A stretch of 64,000 nucleotides of DNA from Desulfurivibrio alkaliphilus AHT 2 (lineage in GTDB: Bacteria; Desulfobacterota; Desulfobulbia; Desulfobulbales; Desulfurivibrionaceae), in the NCBI RefSeq assembly GCF_000092205.1, contig NC_014216.1:2981742-3045741 (forward strand), in the 5' to 3' direction. Positions 44,594 to 53,382 of this stretch are shown here, piece by piece. The notes beneath the pieces are model-generated. The model made no database searches, was not told the DNA's origin, and worked only from the letters and a program-made list of their open reading frames with translations. Position numbers and translations under genes: made by a program. How positions within the stretch are numbered: position 1 is the first letter of the stretch; each line of letters opens with the position of its first letter.

Positions 44594-44642
44594 TCGGAGT
44601 CGGCAGTCATGAGCTTGAAAACGGAGCGCACCGACATGGCAC

Positions 44643-44657
44643 AGGGGTCAGACCCCT
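44643..44657. repeat. short REP-like palindrome
   Basis: AGGGGT-CAG-ACCCCT, a perfect 6-bp inverted repeat of a kind common in intergenic regions of related bacteria, lies between the convergent DUF6765 and higA genes. Confidence 0.45.
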
Positions 44658-44678
44658 TTGCCTCCAAGAGGAAAGGCA

Positions 44679-44969
44679 TCAAGCGGCCTTGGCTAACGGT
44701 TGTACTTCTTTCTTGACGCGCTGGCCGTCTGTCAGTTCGGCCTGTTTCAGGTCAAAAGAGGTTTGCAAATTCAGCCAGAATTGTGCGGTGGTGCCGAAAT
44801 AGCGAGCCAGGCGCATGGCGGTGTTGGGGGTGATGGCTCGGCGCTCTCGCACGATGTCATTGATTCGGGGGGAGTTAACACGTAAAGCCGTCGCAAGAGC
44901 GCTGGAGCTAAGCCCCAAAGGAACCATGAACTCCTCTCGCAGGATCTCTCCAGGATGAATTGGTCGCAT
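44679..44969 (-). CDS. higA: HigA-type antitoxin (orphan)
   Basis: A 96-residue XRE protein that begins RPIHPGEILREEFM, the hallmark of HigA/VapI antitoxins, with HTH LSSSALATALRVNSPRINDI and the FWLNLQTSFDL stretch. The HigB toxin normally lies just upstream in the operon; here the 40 bases between it and the tRNA terminator region hold no toxin, so it appears orphaned. It marks the right edge of the accessory island. Confidence 0.88.
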   Translation of the reverse strand: MRPIHPGEILREEFMVPLGLSSSALATALRVNSPRINDIVRERRAITPNTAMRLARYFGTTAQFWLNLQTSFDLKQAELTDGQRVKKEVQPLAKAA

Positions 44970-45010
44970 CTTAAATGGCTATTTTTGAAGAATTTGTGGT
45001 ACCAAAAGAG

Positions 45011-45054
45011 AAAGGGAAATCAAGCTTAGTTGCCTGATTTCCCTTTGTTTTTTT
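45011..45054. terminator. terminator downstream of tRNA-Arg
   Basis: A perfect 12-bp stem (45011-45022 with 45035-45046, AAAGGGAAATCA) has a 12-base loop, with GTTTTTTT on the plus side and CTCTTTT on the minus side. It lies 9 bases after the 3' end of the minus-strand tRNA, so it most likely ends that transcript and may work in both directions. Confidence 0.7.
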
Positions 45055-45055
45055 C

Positions 45056-45132
45056 TGGCGCACCCGGGAGGATTCGAACCTCCGACCTACGGATTCGTAG
45101 TCCGGCACTCTATCCAGCTGAGCTACGGGTGC
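45056..45132 (-). tRNA. tRNA-Arg (anticodon ACG)
   Basis: The 77-nt cloverleaf has a 7-bp acceptor stem GCACCCG/CGGGTGC, D-arm AGCTCAGCTGGATAGAG, anticodon loop CTACGAA (ACG), T-arm GGAGGTTCGAATCCTCC, discriminator G and an encoded CCA. It closely resembles E. coli tRNA-Arg(ACG). Its 3' end faces the accessory island. Confidence 0.95.
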
Positions 45133-45156
45133 TTGTACTGAAAGGGGCTTTATAAC

Positions 45157-46458
45157 TTATTTGGCCCGGTCGGGCAAGGAGAAAACTTTTTCGTTCGCGG
45201 CCTGCAGCGTTTCGGCTTTGAAGCCGGCGTTGCGCAGGTCAAAGCCCGAGGGGTACTGAAAAACCCGCAGGCCGAAGTGGGGCAGGGCGGCCAGCAGATG
45301 GTCGAAGATGTCGGCTTGTACGCCCTCGTAAACGGCCCAGGCCTGTTCGCGGCTGAAGACGTAAATCTCCAGGGGCAGGCCCTGGGGGGTGGGTTGCAGG
45401 TGGCGAACCAGGAAGGTCATCTCCTGGTGAATCTTGGGGTGCTGCCGCAGGTAGTTGGTCACATAAGCGCGGAATACGCCGATGTTGGTCTGGTGGCGGC
45501 CGTTGACCCAGTTGTCCGTTTTTTTTACATGGCCGGCGTTGTACTCCTGGATCTCCTGTTCTTTGTTGGCAATATAATCCTGCAGCAGTTCGATTTCCGA
45601 CAATTTGACCAGCATCTCCGGGGTGCAGAAACCGATGGAGTTCATGTCGATGTAAAGCGCACGCATGATCCGCCGGCCACCGGACTCCTGCATCCCGCGC
45701 CAGTTGGTGAAGGCGTCGGAAACCAGGGCGTAGGTGGGGATGGTGGCGTAAGTGCGATCCCAGTTCTGTACCTTGACGGTGTGGATGTTGACATCCACCA
45801 CATCACCGTCGGCGTTGTATTGGGGCATGGAGATCCAGTCGCCCACCCGGACCATGTCGTGGGCGGAAAGCTGTACGCTGGCGATAAAGCCTAAAATGGT
45901 GTCCTTGAACACCAGCAGGATGACCGCGGTCAGCCCGCCCATTAAGGTCAGCAGGCCCCAGGGGGATTTATCGGTAATGATGGCGATAACAAAGATACCG
46001 GCCAGCACATAAATGATAATGGTCAGGGCCTGGGTGTAACCCTTAATGGGTTTGCCGGTCGCCAGCGGGTGGCGGGCCAGGATCAGGTTAAGCCCCTGCA
46101 GCAGGGCATCGAGGCTGCGCAGGCCGACCAGGACAAAGGCGATCAGCAGTAGCCGGCGGAAAACCTCGCCGGAAGCGGTGTCGGGAAAAAAGATGTCGAT
46201 GGTGAAATAGAGTACCGATACCGGCAGCAGATGGGCCAGCCGGTGAAAAAAGTTTTTCTCGGCCAGCACCCGCCCCCAGTCGGAGGCGCTTTTGGTGCTG
46301 AAGCTTTTCAGTACAGGCGAGAGCCAGTGGCGGGCGACCCAAAGTGAAAAGAAGGCCAACAGCAGGAAGATGAGCAGGGCGCCAAGGTGGGCCGCTACGG
46401 CCACCAGGGATTCAGACAGGCCAAGTTCCTCAAGCCACGAGGCGATTAGTTGGGGCAT
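45157..46458 (-). CDS. ybdG: YbdG-type mechanosensitive ion channel
   Basis: A 433-residue MscS-superfamily channel of the YbdG/MscM type. Membrane helices lie at about 25-45, 72-90, 98-118, 140-160 and 165-190; the last pore-lining helix contains LMGGLTAVILLVFKDTILGF. The cytoplasmic beta domain follows (VGDWISMPQYNADGDVVDV, VQNWDRTYATIPTYAL, then FTNWRGM). It guards against osmotic shock. It lies 15 bases after the RSH stop on the same strand, probably one operon. Confidence 0.9.
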   Translation of the reverse strand: MPQLIASWLEELGLSESLVAVAAHLGALLIFLLLAFFSLWVARHWLSPVLKSFSTKSASDWGRVLAEKNFFHRLAHLLPVSVLYFTIDIFFPDTASGEVFRRLLLIAFVLVGLRSLDALLQGLNLILARHPLATGKPIKGYTQALTIIIYVLAGIFVIAIITDKSPWGLLTLMGGLTAVILLVFKDTILGFIASVQLSAHDMVRVGDWISMPQYNADGDVVDVNIHTVKVQNWDRTYATIPTYALVSDAFTNWRGMQESGGRRIMRALYIDMNSIGFCTPEMLVKLSEIELLQDYIANKEQEIQEYNAGHVKKTDNWVNGRHQTNIGVFRAYVTNYLRQHPKIHQEMTFLVRHLQPTPQGLPLEIYVFSREQAWAVYEGVQADIFDHLLAALPHFGLRVFQYPSGFDLRNAGFKAETLQAANEKVFSLPDRAK

Positions 46459-46473
46459 GGTTCAGTTCCGGGG

Positions 46474-48690
46474 TCAGTGTTCCAAGACGAACTCGTAATG
46501 CAGGCCGGTTTTGGTCAGGTGTTGCAGCAGGCTTTTCAGCCCCTGGAGGTTCTCCAGGGTGAAGTGAATCTGCCAGGCCGAGGTTCTGGCGTTGCTGTGA
46601 CGGCTCAACAGCTCGATATCGGTGATCTGCATCTCTTCCGGCGCCACGCTGAGCATCATCAGTACCCGGTTGCGGGAGGGGGCGGCCAGAATCAGCAGCG
46701 TTTGGGCCTTGTAGAGTTTGGTGGCCTTCAGGCTCCAGCGCACCTCCACCACGTCTTCCCGCTTGACCTTGAGCTTGGCCATGGTTTGACATTCCTTGCG
46801 ATGGATGGAAAGGCCCCGTTCACTGAGCAGGGCGTAAAGCCCTTTGTCGGTGGGTACCGGGTTGCAGCAGCGGGAAAATTTGATGCAGGCCGGATCCAGG
46901 GTATTAAGGAATATCCGGTTGAGGGTGCCGGTGGGCGGCTGCAGGGTGGGGCGGTCGGCGTAGAGCCCTTCGATTAGTTCAAAGACCAGTTCCTGCAGGC
47001 GCAGTCGACCCTCACCCACCGCCTGGAACAACTCCTCCTGGTTCTCTTCCCGGAAATAGGCGAGGATGTCGCCCATGCCCGCGCTTTCCAGAATGTCCAG
47101 CGGCACCCCGTAGCGCTTCAACTCCTGGTGGACAATGGAGCGCCCCACCTCCAAAGCCAGCTTGAGGCGGCGCTGGCGAAACATTTTGGCCAGTTCGGCC
47201 CGGGCTTTGGGGGTTTGGCAGAGCTGCTGAATGCCCGGCTCGAAGCGCACCGCCTCCTTGCGGGTGACAATACTGACCTGATCGCCATCATGCAGCACCT
47301 TTTCCGGGCCCACCTTTTGTCTGCCGATCATCGCACTGACGCAGCGTTTGCCGATGTCGGTATGCACCTTGAAGGCAAAATCCAGCACGATACTGTCTTT
47401 GGGCAGCACCATCAGGGCGCCCTTGGGGGTGTAGGTGTAGATTTCCTTGCTGCTGCTGACGGCGATCATGTCCCGGTAGGAACTGCTGTCATCGCTGCCC
47501 ATCAGGTCGAACATCTCCCGGACCTCGCGGGTCAGGGCGGCGGCCTCGCCGTTGCCCCGGCTGGTCCAGCCCCGCAGCAGGCCGGCCCGGGAAGAGTTCT
47601 GCATCTCCGGGGTGCGGATCTTGAACAGCACGTGCCAGCCTTTGACATTGCAGCGCACATGGATGCTCTGGTAACCGGTGGATTTGGGGTTGGCGATAAA
47701 ATCCCGGATGGTTCTGGGGATCGGGGGGTAGGTCTGGTCGATCAGCCCCAGGGTGCGGTAGCAGTTCTGGATATCATCGGCGATGATCTCCACCTCCATG
47801 GGGTGGTTGATGCTCTTGTGCAGCACCTTTGGCCCGGGGTCGAAGTAGGCCCACAGCCCTTTGGGGCGGATCCGGACATCGGCGGTAACCCATGACTGGC
47901 GGCAGAGTTCTTCCAGGGTGCGTTTAACGTCCTGCATTACCTCGCTGGCCGCCAGCCTTTTGATCTTGGCGTTGACCTTCTGGCTCTGGCGCGGAAACTT
48001 GTAGCTTAGGGCCAGGTTGTAAAGCTCGCGCTTGATGGCATAAAGGCCCATCACCTTGGCCAGCGGCGCGTAGATATCCAGGGTTTCTTCGGCGATCTTC
48101 TGGCGTTTGTGCCGGGGCATGGAGTCCAGGGTGCGCAGGTTGTGCAGCCGGTCGGCGATCTTGATCAGCATCACCTCCAGGCGGGCGGCGGCCCCGGAGA
48201 AGAGTTTGCGGTGGACCAGCTTGTAAAAATTCTGCCGATCGCCGGCAAAACTGGCGATCTTGGTGCAGGCCTCCACCGTTTCTTCAACGTCGCTGCCGAA
48301 CATCTCGCCGATGGTGACGGTGGTGATCTCCGGCACATCTTCAATGGTATCGTGCAGCACCGCGGCGGCCAGAATCTTGGGGTCGCGGACGTCCAGCTCT
48401 TCGGTCAGGATCTGCGCCACCTGCAGTGGGTGGCTGATGTAGGCCTCGCCGGACTTGCGGCGCTGGTCCTGATGGGCGGTGACGGCAAAGGAAAGGGCCT
48501 GCCAGAAGAGCCGGGCCGGCCCCTCCTGGTCGCCGAGCAGCTCTTCCATGCGGCGGCAGTAGGCGGCGATATCAAACGAGCCGGCTCCTTTGAATCCGAT
48601 GGGGCAAAGGTTGCCCCCCCGGACGGCGGGGTCGGGGTGGCGGCCGTTTGGGCTGTCGCTGCCGGTTTTGGCGATGGCTGGCTTTGTCAT
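46474..48690 (-). CDS. RelA/SpoT homologue with intact hydrolase and degenerate synthetase
   Basis: The 738-residue protein's HD hydrolase domain keeps all expected residues: QRRKSGEAYISHP, LHDTIED and ADRLHN. The synthetase domain keeps DFIANPKSTGYQSIH but the usual E-x-Q-I-R-T reads LFKIRT, and the MHxxAExGxAAHW block reads MQNSSRAGLLRGW, so (p)ppGpp synthesis is probably lost. A TGS domain (YTPKGALMVLPKDS), a Cys-Cys zinc-finger-like domain (CCNPVPTDKG) and a C-terminal ACT domain follow. The ATG at 48690 is chosen; the open frame reaches 48771. Likely role: ppGpp breakdown. Confidence 0.9.
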   Translation of the reverse strand: MTKPAIAKTGSDSPNGRHPDPAVRGGNLCPIGFKGAGSFDIAAYCRRMEELLGDQEGPARLFWQALSFAVTAHQDQRRKSGEAYISHPLQVAQILTEELDVRDPKILAAAVLHDTIEDVPEITTVTIGEMFGSDVEETVEACTKIASFAGDRQNFYKLVHRKLFSGAAARLEVMLIKIADRLHNLRTLDSMPRHKRQKIAEETLDIYAPLAKVMGLYAIKRELYNLALSYKFPRQSQKVNAKIKRLAASEVMQDVKRTLEELCRQSWVTADVRIRPKGLWAYFDPGPKVLHKSINHPMEVEIIADDIQNCYRTLGLIDQTYPPIPRTIRDFIANPKSTGYQSIHVRCNVKGWHVLFKIRTPEMQNSSRAGLLRGWTSRGNGEAAALTREVREMFDLMGSDDSSSYRDMIAVSSSKEIYTYTPKGALMVLPKDSIVLDFAFKVHTDIGKRCVSAMIGRQKVGPEKVLHDGDQVSIVTRKEAVRFEPGIQQLCQTPKARAELAKMFRQRRLKLALEVGRSIVHQELKRYGVPLDILESAGMGDILAYFREENQEELFQAVGEGRLRLQELVFELIEGLYADRPTLQPPTGTLNRIFLNTLDPACIKFSRCCNPVPTDKGLYALLSERGLSIHRKECQTMAKLKVKREDVVEVRWSLKATKLYKAQTLLILAAPSRNRVLMMLSVAPEEMQITDIELLSRHSNARTSAWQIHFTLENLQGLKSLLQHLTKTGLHYEFVLEH

Positions 48691-48806
48691 TAGCAAAATC
48701 GCTGAAATAGAGTATGATGGTAACCACTTCCGGTAACTGTGCCGCCGCACCGAATAAGATGTCGGGGGCACGCTTACCTGATAACATAATCATCGTTATG
48801 CCCATC

Positions 48807-48835
48807 TTGCAATGCCGACAATATTCCATGATAAA
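48807..48835 (+). promoter_or_regulatory. candidate promoter for rnr
   Basis: TTGCAA (48807-48812) and GATAAA (48830-48835) are 17 bases apart, in the divergent region between the RSH gene and rnr, 73 bases before the rnr start. Confidence 0.4.
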
Positions 48836-48908
48836 TGATTTTGTCATAGTTAACAGGCTTTTTTGCTCCCCCAGGGGGAGTATCGATCACCTAGCAGAGG
48901 AGTAAATT

Positions 48909-51104
48909 TTGCCCAGAAGAAAAACACCGGCGGCTAAAACGCCGCAGATGCAGAAGAGAAAAAACCGCCGGGGCCGCAAGATAGCGGCCGGGAGAAGCGG
49001 TTCGATTTTCGGCCTTGGCGGCCCCGGACCCGTTGAGCTATCGACGGAACCGGCGGCGCGGCGAGGAAAATCCGGCGACAAATCCGGCGACAAATTTGGC
49101 CGAAGCGGCAAGGGCCGGAAAAAAGAGCGGCCGCCGGTGCAGCCCGACCAGTTGCTGGCCGCCGAAGTCAGCATGCACGCCAGAGGGTTCGGTTTTGCCG
49201 TGCTTGACGACCCGGCGGCGGCGGCCAAGTTTAAAAAGGATATTTTCCTGCCGCCCGGCGAGGCCCTGGGAGGCGCCATCCATGGCGATAAGGTGCTGGT
49301 CCAGGTGGTCAAGCAGAGCCGCGATCGGGCCGAGGGCCGGGTGGTGGAGATTGTCTCCCGGGGGATTACCCGGGTGGTGGGTTTTTATGTTGCCGGTAAA
49401 AGCACCGGTCTGGTGGAGCCGGAGGATGAGCGGCTGCCCTACCGGATCGTGGTGAAACGGGCTCGCAGCCTGGGGGCCCGTAATGGCGAGGCGGTCTATG
49501 CCGAGATTGAAAAATTCCGTGGCGAAGGCAACCCGGAAGGCCGGGTGCTGGAGGTGCTGGGCAATCCCGCCGACGCCCGGGTCCAGACCACAATGGCCGT
49601 GCGGGCCTTTGAGCTGCCCCACCAGTTTACCGAGGAAGTGCTGGCGGAAGCGGAAAACCTCAAGGCCGGGGTGCGCCTGACCAAAGATCGGCAGGATCTG
49701 CGCGATATTCCGCATGTCACCATCGACGGCGAAGACGCCCGTGACTTTGACGACGCCGTGGCGGTGGAACCTTTGGCCGACGACGGCTATCGCCTCTATG
49801 TCTCCATCGCCGATGTCAGCCACTACGTGCGGCCCGGCAGCCAACTGGACCAGGAGGCCTACGCCCGGGGGACCAGTGTCTACTTTCCCGGCCGGGTGCT
49901 GCCCATGTTGCCCGAAAGGCTCTCCAACAATCTCTGCAGCCTGATGCCGGGGGTGGATCGCTGCACCTTCACCGCCATCATCGATTTCGATGGCCAGGGC
50001 CACCGCCGCAAGGCCAGGTTTTGTCGCAGTTTAATCAAAAGCCGGCACCGCTTGACCTATAACCAGGTGCGGGCCATGCTGGAAGACCGCGAACCCGAAC
50101 TGTGCCGCCGCTACCAGGATGTGCTGGCGGATCTTGAGCAGCTCCAGAAGCTGGCCGTCCGGCTGAACCGGGTGCGGATGGCCCGGGGGAGCATCGGTTT
50201 TGAGATCCCCGAGGCCGATATCCGGGTTGATGATGAGGGGCAGGTGGAGGTAATCCGCCGCTCGGAGCGCAACCTGGCTCACAAGCTGGTGGAAGAGTGC
50301 ATGCTGGCGGCCAACGAGGCGGTGGCGGAATTCCTGGAACGCAAGGGGGCCGAAGTCCTTTACCGGATCCACGAAGATCCCGATCCGGTCAAGGTGGCGG
50401 AATTTGCAGAATTCGCCCGCGCCATGGGGCTGGATATTCCCGACAACCCGGGAGGGCCGGCCTGGTTCGGCAAGGTATTGCAACTGGCGGCGGGCACGCC
50501 CCGGGAGTACATCGTCAGCAACCTGCTGCTGCGCTCCATGCAGCAGGCCCGTTACGCCCCGAAAAATGTCGGCCATTTCGGTCTGGCGGCCACCCATTAC
50601 ACCCACTTTACCTCGCCCATTCGCCGTTATCCCGACCTGATGGTGCACCGGGCCCTGGCCAAACTGCTGGGGGTGGCAAGCAGGCCGCGGGGCAAGAAGG
50701 CGGACCTGGGGCCCAGCGGCGGTCTGGCCCCGGGCCATGGAGTGGACGAAGCCGGTATCTGGCTTTCCCGGCGGGAGCGCCTGGCGGTGGATGCTGAACG
50801 CGAAGTAAACGACCGGTTGGCCGCGCTTTACATGGTCGACCGGGTGGGTGAGGAGTTCGAGGCCGTGGTTTCCGGGGTAGGCGGGTTCGGGCTCTTTGTG
50901 GAGTTGGTCGAGATCATGCTCAGCGGGGCGGTGGCGGTAACCGAAATGCGGGATGATTATTACGAGGTGGAAGAGAAAAGCCACCGTCTGATCGGCCGTC
51001 GCCACGCTAAAACTTACCAGATCGGTGATTTGGTCCGGGTCCGCCTGGTGGAGGTTGATCAGCGGCGCCGGCGGCTGAACTTCACCCTGGTGCCAGTGGC
51101 ATGA
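48909..51104 (+). CDS. rnr: ribonuclease R
   Basis: A 731-residue 3'-5' exoribonuclease that degrades structured RNA. An unusually basic, low-complexity N-terminus (1-75) precedes cold-shock-like domains (about 80-235), the RNB catalytic domain with DARDFDDAVAVE (metal-binding Asp cluster) and TSPIRRYPDLMVHR, and a C-terminal S1 domain (about 645-730). The start is TTG at 48909 with AGAGGAG 5 bases upstream; no ATG lies in a suitable place. Confidence 0.94.
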   Translation: MPRRKTPAAKTPQMQKRKNRRGRKIAAGRSGSIFGLGGPGPVELSTEPAARRGKSGDKSGDKFGRSGKGRKKERPPVQPDQLLAAEVSMHARGFGFAVLDDPAAAAKFKKDIFLPPGEALGGAIHGDKVLVQVVKQSRDRAEGRVVEIVSRGITRVVGFYVAGKSTGLVEPEDERLPYRIVVKRARSLGARNGEAVYAEIEKFRGEGNPEGRVLEVLGNPADARVQTTMAVRAFELPHQFTEEVLAEAENLKAGVRLTKDRQDLRDIPHVTIDGEDARDFDDAVAVEPLADDGYRLYVSIADVSHYVRPGSQLDQEAYARGTSVYFPGRVLPMLPERLSNNLCSLMPGVDRCTFTAIIDFDGQGHRRKARFCRSLIKSRHRLTYNQVRAMLEDREPELCRRYQDVLADLEQLQKLAVRLNRVRMARGSIGFEIPEADIRVDDEGQVEVIRRSERNLAHKLVEECMLAANEAVAEFLERKGAEVLYRIHEDPDPVKVAEFAEFARAMGLDIPDNPGGPAWFGKVLQLAAGTPREYIVSNLLLRSMQQARYAPKNVGHFGLAATHYTHFTSPIRRYPDLMVHRALAKLLGVASRPRGKKADLGPSGGLAPGHGVDEAGIWLSRRERLAVDAEREVNDRLAALYMVDRVGEEFEAVVSGVGGFGLFVELVEIMLSGAVAVTEMRDDYYEVEEKSHRLIGRRHAKTYQIGDLVRVRLVEVDQRRRRLNFTLVPVA

Positions 51105-51140
51105 AATGCAGGTTTTACTAAAATTGGAAAACGACAGGTT

Positions 51141-52055
51141 ATGCCAGGTTTGAACCAGAATAACGAAGCTGCGGCGCTGCTGGCCAACGCCGCCATTGTG
51201 CTGAAAAATCCCAAGTTTGAGGAAAACATCGGCTCGGCGGCCCGGATTGCGATGAACATGGGGATTCCCAGCCTGATCGTGGTGGGCGAGCGCGAGTACC
51301 AGCGGGACAAGATGCTCAAGACCGCCACCCACAAGGCGGCGGCGCTGATCGACCGCCTGGAGCGCCACGCCACCGTGGCCGAGGCCCTGGCCCCGTTCGG
51401 GCGGGTAATTGCCACCTCGGCCCGCCAGGGCCGGCAGCGGGGGATGTGCCCGCCCCCCCGGACCGCCATGCAGGCGGCGCTGCCCTACCTGGCCGCTAAT
51501 CGGGTGGCGTTGCTCTTCGGGCCGGAAGATCGGGGACTGACCAACGAGGATCTTTACCTGTGCCACCAGCTTACCACCATCCCCACCGCCGACTTTTCCT
51601 CGCTCAATCTGGCCCAGGCGGTGGCGGTGCTTTGCTACGAGTTGCACACCGCGGCCCACGAGGCCCAAACCGGTCGCGGCCCCGTCGTCAGGCCCGCTCT
51701 GGCCACGGTGCATGAGCTGGAGGCCATGTACGGGCATGTGGAACAGGTGCTGCAGAAAGTGGGTTTTTTGCGCCCCGAAGACTCTTCCTACTGGATGAAA
51801 AATATCCGCTCCCTGCTGGGCCGGGTGGGGTTGCGGGCCAAAGAGGCCCGGGTGGTTCGCGGGTTCTGCCGCCAGTTTCTCTGGTACGACGCTCAGAGAG
51901 CGACCGCCGGGGCCGAGGTGGCGCCCTTGGCGCCTGGGAACGGTGAAGCCGCACCGCCTGCGGTGGCCGGGGCGCCGCAGGGTGGGGCGGGTGATTTTGC
52001 CCCCGAGGTTGCCGGCTTGGTAGGGGAGAGCGCCGACAGCGGGGAACGGCCGTGA
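51141..52055 (+). CDS. TrmH-family (TrmJ-like) RNA methyltransferase
   Basis: The 304-residue protein has a SpoU/TrmH knotted SAM-methyltransferase core: motif 1 NPKFEENIGSAARIAMNMG, motif 2 VALLFGPEDRGLTNEDL, motif 3 SLNLAQAVAVLCYE. A C-terminal helical extension as in TrmJ (tRNA Cm32/Um32) is followed by a low-complexity Ala/Gly/Pro tail. It lies 36 bases after rnr and overlaps cobU by one base (TGATG). Confidence 0.88.
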   Translation: MPGLNQNNEAAALLANAAIVLKNPKFEENIGSAARIAMNMGIPSLIVVGEREYQRDKMLKTATHKAAALIDRLERHATVAEALAPFGRVIATSARQGRQRGMCPPPRTAMQAALPYLAANRVALLFGPEDRGLTNEDLYLCHQLTTIPTADFSSLNLAQAVAVLCYELHTAAHEAQTGRGPVVRPALATVHELEAMYGHVEQVLQKVGFLRPEDSSYWMKNIRSLLGRVGLRAKEARVVRGFCRQFLWYDAQRATAGAEVAPLAPGNGEAAPPAVAGAPQGGAGDFAPEVAGLVGESADSGERP

Positions 52056-52582
52056 TGCGGGAGTTGATTTTAGGCGGGGTGCGCTCGGGTAAAAGCGCAT
52101 TGGCCGAGCGGTTGGCGGCCGAGAGCGGCCTGGCGGTAACCTATGTCGCCACCGCCCGGGCCGAAGACCCCGAGATGCTGGAGCGGATCGGGCATCACCA
52201 GAACAGCCGCCCCGCCGAGTGGGGGCTGGTGGAGGTTGGTCATGAGCTGGCGGCGGAGCTAAGTAAGCAGGCGGCGCCTGATCGTTGCCTGTTGGTGGAC
52301 TGCCTGACCCTGTGGCTCACCGGGCTGCTGCTGGCCGAAGATGAAAACCTGCTGGCCGGGGAAACCGCCGCCCTGTTGGAGTTATTGCCCAAGCTGCCGG
52401 GCCGCCTGATCATGGTCAGCAACGAAACCGGCCTGGGGGTGGTGCCCATGGGGGAACTGACCCGCCGCTTCTGCGATGAAGCCGGAAGGCTGCACCAGCG
52501 CCTGGCCTCCCGCTGCGACCGGGTGATCATCACGGTGGCGGGGCTGCCCCAGGTGCTGAAAGGGGAGGCCATCGACCGCTGA
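52055..52582 (+). CDS. cobU: adenosylcobinamide kinase / guanylyltransferase
   Basis: The 175-residue, full-length CobU/CobP phosphorylates adenosylcobinamide and adds GMP in cobalamin nucleotide-loop assembly. It has the P-loop GGVRSGKSALAE at 7-18, the TARAEDPEM switch region with HHQNSRP, DCLTLWLTG (Walker B) and VSNETGLGVVP. Corrinoid supply fits the MttB/activator genes elsewhere in the window. ATG at 52055; a GTG one codon upstream is possible. Confidence 0.95.
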   Translation: MRELILGGVRSGKSALAERLAAESGLAVTYVATARAEDPEMLERIGHHQNSRPAEWGLVEVGHELAAELSKQAAPDRCLLVDCLTLWLTGLLLAEDENLLAGETAALLELLPKLPGRLIMVSNETGLGVVPMGELTRRFCDEAGRLHQRLASRCDRVIITVAGLPQVLKGEAIDR

Positions 52583-52616
52583 TCCGCCAGGCGGGCGCCT
52601 TGCCGGTAACCCAACT

Positions 52617-53060
52617 TCAGTAGGTGGCGGGATCTTCCGCCGGCAGGGCCGACTCGTCGAAGGGCATGACCCCCAGTTGCAGCATCACCTTTTCGATTTC
52701 CAGCATCAACTCCGCGGGGTCAAGCTCGGCCGGCGTCCTGCCCTCCAGAGCCTGGTTGACGAGAAGATCAAAGGCCTGGTAATCAAAGGAGCCGTCAAGC
52801 ACCCCGGAGAGCACCAGCAGGTCATAAAGCTCCTGATCATCCCCGGTTTCTCCCTTTGCATGGGGCGCCAGTTGCTGCCGATTTGCCGCGAGATACCATT
52901 TCATCGCCGAACAGAAGGCGTCGGCCAGGGTCGCGATACCGGCGTCGATCTTGCCCTGGTTTAACCGCCTCCGGCCGCTGCGAATATGAAGCCGGGCCCG
53001 TTGCAGCGGGCCGGCCACCGGGCCCAGTAAATTTTCGTCCATTAAGCCGAAATGGGGCAT
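52617..53060 (-). CDS. uncharacterised helical protein
   Basis: The 147-residue, mostly helical protein (LQRARLHIRSGRRRLNQGKI, ATLADAFCSAMKWYLA) is acidic at its C-terminus (FDESALPAEDPATY). I recognise no named family. GGAGGA lies 7 bases before the ATG at 53060, so translation is likely. It is convergent with cobU. Confidence 0.65.
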   Translation of the reverse strand: MPHFGLMDENLLGPVAGPLQRARLHIRSGRRRLNQGKIDAGIATLADAFCSAMKWYLAANRQQLAPHAKGETGDDQELYDLLVLSGVLDGSFDYQAFDLLVNQALEGRTPAELDPAELMLEIEKVMLQLGVMPFDESALPAEDPATY

Positions 53061-53382
53061 GGGAAAATCCTCCGTAGCAGTCGGTTGATCGGGGTTTGCG
53101 CCGGTACCGGCAGGCCGGGGCCTCGACTTCGCTGCGGAATTCCGGCAAAGACCACAGTCCGCACCAGGCCGGCGGACGGGTGGCAAAGGTGGCCATGTGG
53201 GTTGAGGTTAGCCTAATCCTGGGCGGGCGGCAAGAGGTAAGGTTTTAATAGCCCCAGGCAAGCCGTCAAAATGCTGGCAGTTTGCGAAAGCTGGCCGTTT
53301 TGGGGGATTTTTTCGTTGACAGGCTGACCGCCGGGATGTGAAGGTAAACAAATAACCTGCGGAAGACAAAATTGGAGGGAAA
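53061..53382. other. intergenic region upstream of flavoprotein gene
   Basis: The 322 bp between divergent genes contain a perfect TTGACA at 53316-53321, but no -10 box at the right distance could be supported. No gene or strong repeat seen. Confidence 0.4.

Noticed and set aside
45056-45132. tRNA-Arg as the attachment site of an integrated island (18.7-45 kb)
   Set aside because: The tRNA 3' end does face the accessory genes, but I found no second copy of its 3' end near 18.6-18.7 kb and no tyrosine or serine integrase gene in the window.
50031-52100. Long minus-strand open frame opposite rnr and the TrmJ-like gene
   Set aside because: It spans two well-supported plus-strand genes and has shadow-type composition.
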